Shown here in pieces: positions 1 to 5,545 of a DNA stretch of 7,805 nucleotides (positions within the stretch are counted from its first letter, which is position 1; each line of letters begins with the position of its first letter). Under the pieces are notes generated by a model that worked only from the letters and a program-made list of their open reading frames with translations, searched no databases and was not told the DNA's origin. A program made the translations under genes and the position numbers. This DNA comes from an uncultured Eubacterium sp. GTDB taxonomy: Bacteria; Bacillota; Clostridia; Lachnospirales; CAG-274. The stretch is taken from the NCBI GenBank assembly GCA_900545305.1, contig UQYD01000062.1:1-7805 (forward strand), read 5' to 3'.

Positions 1-744
1 TATACAGAAAATACACTTGTAGCGTTATACAATGATGAAAAGTCTGTTGAAGAATTGTTTGAAAAGTATGGAGATAAAATTGCTTGTGTTGTTGTAGAAC
101 CGGTTGCAGCAAATATGGGCGTAGTTCTTCCTAAAAAGGGATTTTTACAGTTCTTGAGAGATATAACAGAAAAGTATGGTTCACTTTTAATATTCGATGA
201 AGTAATAACCGGTTTCAGACTCTCATTAGGTGGTGCTCAGGAATACTTTGGTATTAAACCAGATATGACTACTCTTGGTAAAATTGTAGGTGGTGGTATG
301 CCTATGGCTGTCTATGGTGGTAGAAAGGAAATTATGGACTGTGTTGCTCCTTTAGGTGGAGTATATCAGGCTGGTACTCTTTCAGGCAATCCTATTGCTA
401 CAACAGCAGGTATTGCTACTCTTACAGCTTTAAAGGAAAATAAGCACCTTTATGCAGACCTTGAGAAAAAGGCTGAAAAGATTGCCAATTCTTATAGAAA
501 AATAGGTGCAAGTGTAAATCAAATAGGTTCTCTTTTAAGTGGATTTTTCACAGATAGAGAAGTAAATGACTACGATAGTGCAACTTCTTCAGATACAGAA
601 AAGTATGCTAAATTCTTTAACTATCTTCTTGAAAATGGCATATATATTGCACCATCACAGTATGAAGCTATGTTTGTTTCTATGGCACATAGTGATGAAG
701 ATATTGAAAAGACTTGCAAGGTTATAGAAAGCTATAAGGGCTAA
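1..744 (+). CDS. hemL: Glutamate-1-semialdehyde 2,1-aminomutase, C-terminal part (5' end outside window)
   Basis: This PLP-dependent class III aminotransferase-fold enzyme converts glutamate-1-semialdehyde to 5-aminolevulinate, the C5-route entry to tetrapyrroles (siroheme, cobalamin or heme) in the cytosol. The reading frame is open from base 1. Its first codons (TLVALYND) already match the family, so the TTG at 55 is internal and not a start. About 247 residues are present, against roughly 425-430 for the whole protein. Visible motifs are VEPVAANMGVV, the cofactor-pyridine Asp in IFDEV (codon 196-198), the Schiff-base Lys in TTLGK (codon 280-282) followed by the GGGMP loop, VYQAGTLSGNP, which is characteristic of this enzyme, and the C-terminal AHSDEDIEKT. 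The stop is TAA at 742-744. No other tetrapyrrole gene lies in the window; upstream hem/cob genes may exist but cannot be seen. Another class III aminotransferase is the alternative, but the aminomutase motifs make it unlikely. Confidence 0.93.
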   Translation, partial: YTENTLVALYNDEKSVEELFEKYGDKIACVVVEPVAANMGVVLPKKGFLQFLRDITEKYGSLLIFDEVITGFRLSLGGAQEYFGIKPDMTTLGKIVGGGMPMAVYGGRKEIMDCVAPLGGVYQAGTLSGNPIATTAGIATLTALKENKHLYADLEKKAEKIANSYRKIGASVNQIGSLLSGFFTDREVNDYDSATSSDTEKYAKFFNYLLENGIYIAPSQYEAMFVSMAHSDEDIEKTCKVIESYKG

Positions 745-763
745 GTTTATAGTAAAATTAAAT

Positions 764-769
764 AGGGGG
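764..769 (+). promoter_or_regulatory. Ribosome binding site of the small lipoprotein gene
   Basis: AGGGGG lies 7 nt before the ATG at 777. It supports translation of this short reading frame and fixes its start. The gap from the hemL stop is 32 bp and shows no convincing promoter of its own, so read-through from hemL is likely. Confidence 0.7.
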
Positions 770-776
770 TATTTTT

Positions 777-971
777 ATGAAAAAAGTATTAATGGTTTTG
801 TTGCCTTTTGTATTTTGTTTAAGTTTGTTGACAGGCTGTTTTTCTCCTGAAGATTTGCTGGAAAAAGCTAAACTACAGCAAGACGAAACAGAAACAACTA
901 CAGATTTTCAGAATTCAGCACAGGGAAGTAATGATTTATCCTCTAGTGGAAGTTATATTCCTAAAAAGTAA
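777..971 (+). CDS. Very small predicted lipoprotein of unknown function
   Basis: This 64-residue protein begins with a textbook lipoprotein signal peptide: a basic n-region (MKK), a hydrophobic core (residues 4-17) and the lipobox L18-T19-G20-C21. Processing by Lgt and signal peptidase II would leave a 44-residue, lipid-anchored peptide on the outer face of the membrane. The mature part starts with a short acidic/leucine stretch (PEDLLEKAKL), then becomes polar and rich in Ser, Thr, Gln, Asn and Glu, with no recognisable domain and no cysteine beyond C21. The Shine-Dalgarno site and the signal peptide argue that it is real. It could be the stub of a once longer lipoprotein, but no continuation is visible downstream in any frame up to the hairpin at 1004. 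It sits between hemL and a terminator, so it is probably the last gene of the hemL transcript. I do not recognise a family. Confidence 0.72.
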   Translation: MKKVLMVLLPFVFCLSLLTGCFSPEDLLEKAKLQQDETETTTDFQNSAQGSNDLSSSGSYIPKK

Positions 972-1003
972 TAGGGAATATAGCTTGTAATTATGTAAAA
1001 ATG

Positions 1004-1044
1004 GGCAGATAATGATGGCTAAAATACATTATCTGCCTTAATTT
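1004..1044 (+). terminator. Probable rho-independent terminator after the hemL–lipoprotein unit
   Basis: GGCAGATAATG (1004-1014) and CATTATCTGCC (1027-1037) form a perfect 11-bp inverted repeat around a 12-nt loop. The right arm is followed by TTAATTT, an interrupted, rather weak U-tract. An A-run (998-1001) before the left arm gives T-rich sequence on the opposite strand, so the hairpin might also stop antisense transcription. Its position, just after a gene end and just before a promoter, supports the terminator reading. Confidence 0.7.
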
Positions 1045-1050
1045 ATGTCC

Positions 1051-1079
1051 TTGCACAATATGACAATATATGATATAAT
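1051..1079 (+). promoter_or_regulatory. Sigma-A-type promoter of the miaB–mutSL operon
   Basis: TTGCAC (1051-1056) and TATAAT (1074-1079) are separated by exactly 17 bp. The -10 box is a perfect consensus and is preceded by TGA (1071-1073), an extended -10 (TGn) element. The -35 box matches TTGACA at four of six positions. Transcription would begin near 1086, giving a leader of about 30 nt before the GTG of miaB. I saw no clear operator, riboswitch or attenuator in that leader. Motif quality and position make this the most likely driver of all genes from miaB onward. Confidence 0.82.
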
Positions 1080-1105
1080 TTAATGATGTGTAATTGTGAT
1101 AATTT

Positions 1106-1110
1106 GGAGG
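1106..1110 (+). promoter_or_regulatory. Ribosome binding site that selects the GTG start of miaB
   Basis: GGAGG lies 7 nt before GTG at 1118, the best-placed initiation signal in the region. The nearest downstream in-frame ATG (codon 39, just before the first conserved Cys) has no comparable site. Confidence 0.8.
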
Positions 1111-1117
1111 AAGAATA

Positions 1118-2539
1118 GTGGAAAGAAAAAACAATATATCTGCCGAAGAACTTAAAAAGCAACAGGAATATATAGCTAAAATTCGTAGCATAAATGAAAA
1201 GTTTGAAGAAACAGAAGGAAGAAAGAAAACTATGTGTATTCAGACTTTTGGTTGCCAGATGAATGCTCACGACTCTGAAAAGATACTTGGTATGCTTGAA
1301 GAAATGGGCTATGTAGAAGCTAAAGACGAAAAAAGTGCAGATTTTATAATTTATAATACTTGCTGTGTTCGTGAAAATGCAGAAAACAAGGTATACGGTA
1401 ACTTAGGTTTCCTTAAGCACCAAAAAGAGTTAAATCCTCATATGAAAATTGCTCTTTGTGGTTGTATGATGCAGCAAAGTACAGTAATCGAAACTATCAG
1501 ACAGAAATATAAGCACGTTGATATTGTTTTTGGTACTTTTAATCTTTATAAATTACCAGAACTTATGTATCGTAATATAGAAACAAATTCTACAATTTTT
1601 GATATTTGGGATAAGCACGGAGAAATTATTGAAGACTTGCCATCTATTAGAAAGTATAAGTTTAAAGCCAGCGTAAATATTATGTTTGGTTGCAATAATT
1701 TCTGTTCTTATTGTATTGTTCCTTATGTTAGAGGTCGTGAAAGAAGTAGAACTAGCGAAGATATTGTAAGAGAAATTAAATCACTTGTAGCTGACGGTGT
1801 AAAGGAAATTACTCTCCTTGGTCAAAATGTAAATAGCTACGGTAAAAATCTTGAAGAAGATATTACTTTTGCTCAGCTTTTAAGAAAAGTAAATGAAATT
1901 GAGGGTCTTGAAAGAATTAGATTTATGACAAGCCACCCTAAGGATTTAAGTGACGAACTTATTATTGCTATGAAAGAATGTGATAAGGTTTGTAATCATA
2001 TCCATTTACCATTCCAGGCCGGTAACAACGAAATCCTTAAAAGTATGAACAGAAGATATACTAAGGAACATTACCTTGAATTAGTAGAAAAAATTAGAAA
2101 AGAAATTCCTGATATTGCTATTACTACTGATATTCTTGTTGGTTTCCCTGGAGAAGACGAGGAAAAAATCGAGGATACAGTTGATGTAGTTAAGAAAGCA
2201 AGATTTAGTGGTGCTTTCACATTTATCTATTCTAAGAGAACAGGTACACCAGCTGCTGTAATGGAAAATCAGGTAGATGAAGAAGTTGTAAAGAAGAACT
2301 TTAATAGAGTTTTAGAGGTTTTAAATCCAATAATTCTTGAAATAAATAAAGAAAAGGTTGGCAAAACTTATAAGGTTTTAGCTGATGATGTTAGTGCCAA
2401 TGACCCTAGCTTTATAACAGGTAGACTTGAAGATAATTCACTTGTTCATTTTAAGGCTGACAAGTCATTGATTGGCGAAATAGTAGACGTAAAAATAACT
2501 GATTGTAAGACATTCTATTTAATTGGAGAAAGGGTTTAA
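1118..2539 (+). CDS. miaB: tRNA-2-methylthio-N6-dimethylallyladenosine synthase (radical SAM methylthiotransferase)
   Basis: MiaB converts i6A37 to ms2i6A37 in tRNAs reading UNN codons, using two [4Fe-4S] clusters and S-adenosylmethionine. The 473-residue protein has the full domain order. Residues 1-37 form a charged N-terminal extension, which I believe is usual in clostridial members. Next is the UPF0004 domain with its three cluster ligands: C46 (TFGCQMN), C82 (NTC) and C116 (CGC). The radical SAM domain follows with C192-x3-C196-x2-C199 (GCNNFCSYC, then VPYVRGRE). Residues from about 408 form a TRAM RNA-binding domain (ITGRLEDNSLVHF). Other family landmarks are LGQNVNSYG, HLPFQAGNNEILKSMNRRYT and TDILVGFPGE. 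The start is GTG, chosen for the Shine-Dalgarno site and family length. It is the first gene after the promoter, and the next start codon lies only 2 nt after its stop. The paralogue MtaB is less likely, because the CQMN motif and the miaB–mutSL context favour MiaB. Confidence 0.95.
   Translation: MERKNNISAEELKKQQEYIAKIRSINEKFEETEGRKKTMCIQTFGCQMNAHDSEKILGMLEEMGYVEAKDEKSADFIIYNTCCVRENAENKVYGNLGFLKHQKELNPHMKIALCGCMMQQSTVIETIRQKYKHVDIVFGTFNLYKLPELMYRNIETNSTIFDIWDKHGEIIEDLPSIRKYKFKASVNIMFGCNNFCSYCIVPYVRGRERSRTSEDIVREIKSLVADGVKEITLLGQNVNSYGKNLEEDITFAQLLRKVNEIEGLERIRFMTSHPKDLSDELIIAMKECDKVCNHIHLPFQAGNNEILKSMNRRYTKEHYLELVEKIRKEIPDIAITTDILVGFPGEDEEKIEDTVDVVKKARFSGAFTFIYSKRTGTPAAVMENQVDEEVVKKNFNRVLEVLNPIILEINKEKVGKTYKVLADDVSANDPSFITGRLEDNSLVHFKADKSLIGEIVDVKITDCKTFYLIGERV
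2530..2534 (+). promoter_or_regulatory. Ribosome binding site of the YlbF-family gene, inside the end of miaB
   Basis: AAGGG (within GGAGAAAGGG, 2525-2534) is 7 nt before ATG at 2542 and lies entirely within the last miaB codons. Translation of the two genes may therefore be coupled. Confidence 0.65.
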
Positions 2540-2541
2540 TT

Positions 2542-2940
2542 ATGAATACAGTTTTTGATAAGGCAAGAGATTTAGCAACAGCATTACTTGAAAGTGAAGC
2601 CGGTAAAAAGGTTAATGATGCAAGATATATTTTTGACGGTGACGAAGAAGCTCAGAAACAGCTTTTTGAATATTCAAACTTCAGAACAACACTTGAAACA
2701 GGTATTCAGAATGGTTCTTTAAGCGAAGAAGAAATTGACGCACAGGTTAAAATTCTTGACCAGATGGGTGCAGAGCTTAATAAAAATCAGGTTGTAGCAG
2801 ATATGGTTAGAGCTGAAGACCAATTTAACAAGTTCGTTGGTCAGGTAATGAATGTATTTAATGCTACTCTTTCTGGTGATAGCGAAAATAGTAGTGGTGG
2901 TTGTACAGGTAGTTGTTCAACTTGTGGTGGTTGCCACTAA
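2542..2940 (+). CDS. YlbF/YmcA-family (Com_YlbF) protein with a C-terminal four-cysteine tail
   Basis: This is a 132-residue, mainly helical protein. Residues 1-110 resemble the YlbF/YmcA family: VFDKARDLATALLESE at the start, then an acidic helical region and ADMVRAEDQFNKFV near residues 86-99. In Bacillus subtilis the relatives RicA (YmcA) and RicF (YlbF) act with RicT (YaaT) in a complex reported to bind [4Fe-4S] clusters and to affect RNase Y-dependent mRNA processing, competence, biofilm formation and sporulation. Here a Ser/Gly-rich linker leads to C121, C125, C128 and C131 followed by a final His, a plausible metal or Fe-S site. The gene sits between miaB and mutS; B. subtilis ymcA is likewise next to its miaB homologue. 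I cannot say whether this is the RicA or the RicF orthologue, so no symbol is given. The family call comes from sequence resemblance and context; the Fe-S role is inference. Confidence 0.82.
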   Translation: MNTVFDKARDLATALLESEAGKKVNDARYIFDGDEEAQKQLFEYSNFRTTLETGIQNGSLSEEEIDAQVKILDQMGAELNKNQVVADMVRAEDQFNKFVGQVMNVFNATLSGDSENSSGGCTGSCSTCGGCH

Positions 2941-2944
2941 GGAG
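2939..2944 (+). promoter_or_regulatory. Ribosome binding site of mutS, overlapping the upstream stop codon
   Basis: AAGGAG begins within the TAA stop (2938-2940) of the YlbF-family gene and ends 6 nt before the mutS ATG at 2951. It is a strong site and is arranged for translational coupling. Confidence 0.78.
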
Positions 2945-2950
2945 TAGACT

Positions 2951-5536
2951 ATGGGAAAGTATACGCCTATGATGGAGCAATATCTGTCTATAAAGAAAGA
3001 TTATAAATATTGTCTTCTTTTCTATAGATTAGGCGATTTTTATGAATTGTTCTTTGATGACGCCATTATTGCTTCAAAAGAATTGGATATTACATTAACA
3101 GGCAAGGACTGTGGTATGGAAGAAAGGGCACCAATGTGTGGTGTTCCTTTTCATTCTGCCGACGGTTATGTAGCTAAATTAATTGAAAAAGGCTACAAAG
3201 TTGCTATTTGTGAACAGACAGAAGACCCTAAAAAGGCAAAGGGTATCGTAAAAAGAGATGTTATTCGAATTGTTACTCCAGGTACAGTTTTAGATACTAA
3301 TATTCTTGATGAAGGCAGAAATAACTATATTATGTGCCTTTTTAAAAATGTTGACGGTTTTGGTGTAGCTACTTGTGATGTATCAACAGGTGAATTTGTT
3401 GTTACATCTTTTGAGGATACTGCCGAAAACAAAGTTATGGATGAAATAGCTAAATATATGCCGTCTGAAATTATTTGTAATGACGGTATAGATTTTGGCG
3501 ACCAAATAGAGAGAGTTTTTGGTATTAAAACAGCTACATATAATGATTGGTCTTTTGATTATCAAAATGCAAATATTTGCTTGTGTAATCACTTTAAAAC
3601 ATTGAATTTATGTGGTTTTGGCATTGATGATGACAGACCGGCTGTTTGTTCTGCAGGTGCTTTGATGGAATATCTCCTTGAAACACAAAAAAATGCTTTA
3701 AGTCATATTACCACAATTAAAAAGTATGGTATAAACAAATTTATGGTTCTTGATATTAGTTCAAGAAGAAATTTGGAACTTACACAGACTATAAGAGAGA
3801 AAAGTAAGAAAGGTTCATTGTTGTGGGTTTTAGATAAAACAAAAACTGCAATGGGTGCTAGACTTTTGCGTACTTGGCTTACAGAACCTCTTGTAGAAGT
3901 AGATGCCATAAATAAAAGACTTGACTGCGTAGAAAGTTTTAAGAATAATGTTCTCGATAGAGCAGAGTTAAGAGAGCAACTTTCTTCTATAAATGATATT
4001 GAAAGACTTATGAGCAAGGTCATCTATGCCACAGCAAATGCTAGGGATTTGCTTTCACTTAAAAATTCTTTTAAGTGTTTGCCGGATATTAAAAATGCTA
4101 TTAAGTCTTTCCCTTGTGCTTTAATTGATGATATAGTAGGTAAATTCGATGTTCTTGAAGACATATATCAGTTGTTAGATGCCAGTATAAATGAAGAACC
4201 ACCTTTTAGTGTCAGAGAGGGTGGACTTATTAAAAAAGGCTATAACGAAGAAGTAGATAAGCTCCACGCAGCAAAAGAAGAAGGAGCATCTTGGCTTTTA
4301 GACATAGAGAACAGAGAAAAAGAAGAAACAGGCATATCTAAACTTAGAATAAAGTATAACAAGGTCTTTGGTTACTATATTGAAGTTACAAATTCCTTTA
4401 AGGATATGGTTCCTGACAGATACATAAGAAAGCAAACTCTCACTAACTGTGAAAGATTTATTACACCTGAATTGAAGGAAATTGAAGATACAATTCTTGG
4501 TGCAGATGAAAAGGCTGTTGCCCTTGAATATGACATTTTTTCTGAAATCAGAAATAAGGTTGCATCTCAAGTAGAGAGAATTAAGTCAGCTGCTTATATT
4601 GTTTCTCTTGTAGACGTTATGCAGTCTATGGCTACAGTTGCTGAAAAGAATAATTATGTTAAGCCTGTTGTAAATAATGGCAACAATATCGACATAAAAG
4701 AAGGTAGACACCCTGTTGTAGAACAGATTACAAAGGAAAGTTTTATTCCTAATGACACCTTCCTTGATTTGGGAGAAAACAGATTGGATATTATTACCGG
4801 TCCTAATATGGCAGGTAAATCTACTTATATGCGTCAATGTGCCTTAATCGTACTTATGGCTCAGATAGGTTCTTTTGTTCCTGCTGAAAGTGCCGAAGTC
4901 GGTGTTGTAGATAGAATATTTACAAGAGTTGGTGCATCTGACGATTTGGCAACAGGACAGTCAACTTTTATGGTTGAAATGATAGAAGTTGCTAATATTT
5001 TGAATAATGCAACAAACAGAAGCCTTTTAATACTTGATGAAATTGGCAGAGGTACTTCTACATTTGACGGCTTAAGTATTGCGTGGGCAGTTCTTGAACA
5101 TATTGCTCAGAAAATTGGTGCTAGAACATTGTTTGCAACTCATTATCATGAGCTTACAGAGCTTGAAGGAAAGGTTTCCGGTGTCAGAAACTTCTGTGTA
5201 AGTGTAAAGGAACAGGGAGAAGATATTATTTTCCTTAGAAAGATTATAGCCGGTGGCACAGACCGTAGTTATGGTGTTCATGTTGCTAAATTAGCCGGAG
5301 TTCCTAGAAATGTTGTAGACAGAGCAAATGAAATTCTTGAAAATCTTAATAGTGGCAATGTAGGGGTTTCAGAGGATATGGACTTTAAGTATAATGAAAA
5401 GCCTATTGACCCTATGGTTACATTTATTAATGATTTCAAGGAAGAAATGGATACTCTCGATGTAAACAATATGACACCTTTTGAGGCTATTAGAAAACTT
5501 TATGACATTAAGGAAAAGCTTAAAAATTTAAAGTGA
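2951..5536 (+). CDS. mutS: DNA mismatch repair protein MutS
   Basis: MutS is a dimeric ATPase that binds mispaired bases and small loops, then recruits MutL as a sliding clamp. At 861 residues it is full length (E. coli 853). The N-terminal mismatch-binding domain (about 1-113) has F30-Y31-E32 in GDFYELFFDDA, the Phe-x-Glu that wedges at the mismatch. A connector domain (about 125-245) and the lever/clamp domains (about 260-560, with KYNKVFGYYIEVT at 468-480 and the clamp near 425-520) follow. The ATPase domain has Walker A GPNMAGKST (617-625), the signature loop DDLATGQSTFMVEM (664-677), Walker B LLILDE (D696, E697) with GRGTSTFDG, and the switch His in ATHYHEL (729-735). The C-terminus ends in the usual MTPFEAIRKLY helix. 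The F-x-E motif makes it MutS1 rather than MutS2. The likely position of the beta-clamp motif (about 810-814) reads MDFKY and lacks the usual Gln. Ten bp separate it from the upstream gene and 9 bp from mutL. Confidence 0.98.
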   Translation: MGKYTPMMEQYLSIKKDYKYCLLFYRLGDFYELFFDDAIIASKELDITLTGKDCGMEERAPMCGVPFHSADGYVAKLIEKGYKVAICEQTEDPKKAKGIVKRDVIRIVTPGTVLDTNILDEGRNNYIMCLFKNVDGFGVATCDVSTGEFVVTSFEDTAENKVMDEIAKYMPSEIICNDGIDFGDQIERVFGIKTATYNDWSFDYQNANICLCNHFKTLNLCGFGIDDDRPAVCSAGALMEYLLETQKNALSHITTIKKYGINKFMVLDISSRRNLELTQTIREKSKKGSLLWVLDKTKTAMGARLLRTWLTEPLVEVDAINKRLDCVESFKNNVLDRAELREQLSSINDIERLMSKVIYATANARDLLSLKNSFKCLPDIKNAIKSFPCALIDDIVGKFDVLEDIYQLLDASINEEPPFSVREGGLIKKGYNEEVDKLHAAKEEGASWLLDIENREKEETGISKLRIKYNKVFGYYIEVTNSFKDMVPDRYIRKQTLTNCERFITPELKEIEDTILGADEKAVALEYDIFSEIRNKVASQVERIKSAAYIVSLVDVMQSMATVAEKNNYVKPVVNNGNNIDIKEGRHPVVEQITKESFIPNDTFLDLGENRLDIITGPNMAGKSTYMRQCALIVLMAQIGSFVPAESAEVGVVDRIFTRVGASDDLATGQSTFMVEMIEVANILNNATNRSLLILDEIGRGTSTFDGLSIAWAVLEHIAQKIGARTLFATHYHELTELEGKVSGVRNFCVSVKEQGEDIIFLRKIIAGGTDRSYGVHVAKLAGVPRNVVDRANEILENLNSGNVGVSEDMDFKYNEKPIDPMVTFINDFKEEMDTLDVNNMTPFEAIRKLYDIKEKLKNLK

Positions 5537-5538
5537 GG
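5535..5538 (+). promoter_or_regulatory. Ribosome binding site of mutL, overlapping the mutS stop
   Basis: GAGG (within GTGAGGT) overlaps the TGA stop of mutS (5534-5536) and lies 7 nt before ATG at 5546. The site is of moderate strength and fits co-translation of MutS and MutL. Confidence 0.68.
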
Positions 5539-5545
5539 TAATTAA

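Noticed and set aside
55..57. TTG as a possible start codon of the first gene.
   Set aside because: The same frame is open from base 1 and the upstream residues (TLVALYND) match the aminomutase family, so the gene begins before the window.
722..737. Small hairpin TTATAG-AAAG-CTATAA at the end of hemL, possible terminator.
   Set aside because: The stem is only 6 bp and AT-rich, it lies inside the coding region, and no T-run follows.
704..753. Possible promoter for the lipoprotein gene (TTGAAA or TTGCAA with TATAGT).
   Set aside because: No pair has acceptable spacing together with good box sequences, and the gene is 32 bp after hemL.
1058..1077. Near-tandem repeat ATATGACAAT / ATATGATATA in the promoter spacer as an operator.
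   Set aside because: It is short, AT-rich, imperfect and overlaps the promoter spacer. It matches no PerR, Fur or CodY box I can recognise.
2902..2934. C-x3-C-x2-C in the YlbF-family tail as a radical SAM motif.
   Set aside because: The spacing matches but the protein is a short helical one with no radical SAM barrel, and the motif sits in a low-complexity tail.
3703..4023. Antisense open frame of 106 codons opposite mutS, and similar shorter ones opposite miaB, mutS and mutL.
   Set aside because: All lie opposite strongly conserved coding sequence and their translations resemble no family I know. They fit chance openings in AT-rich DNA.
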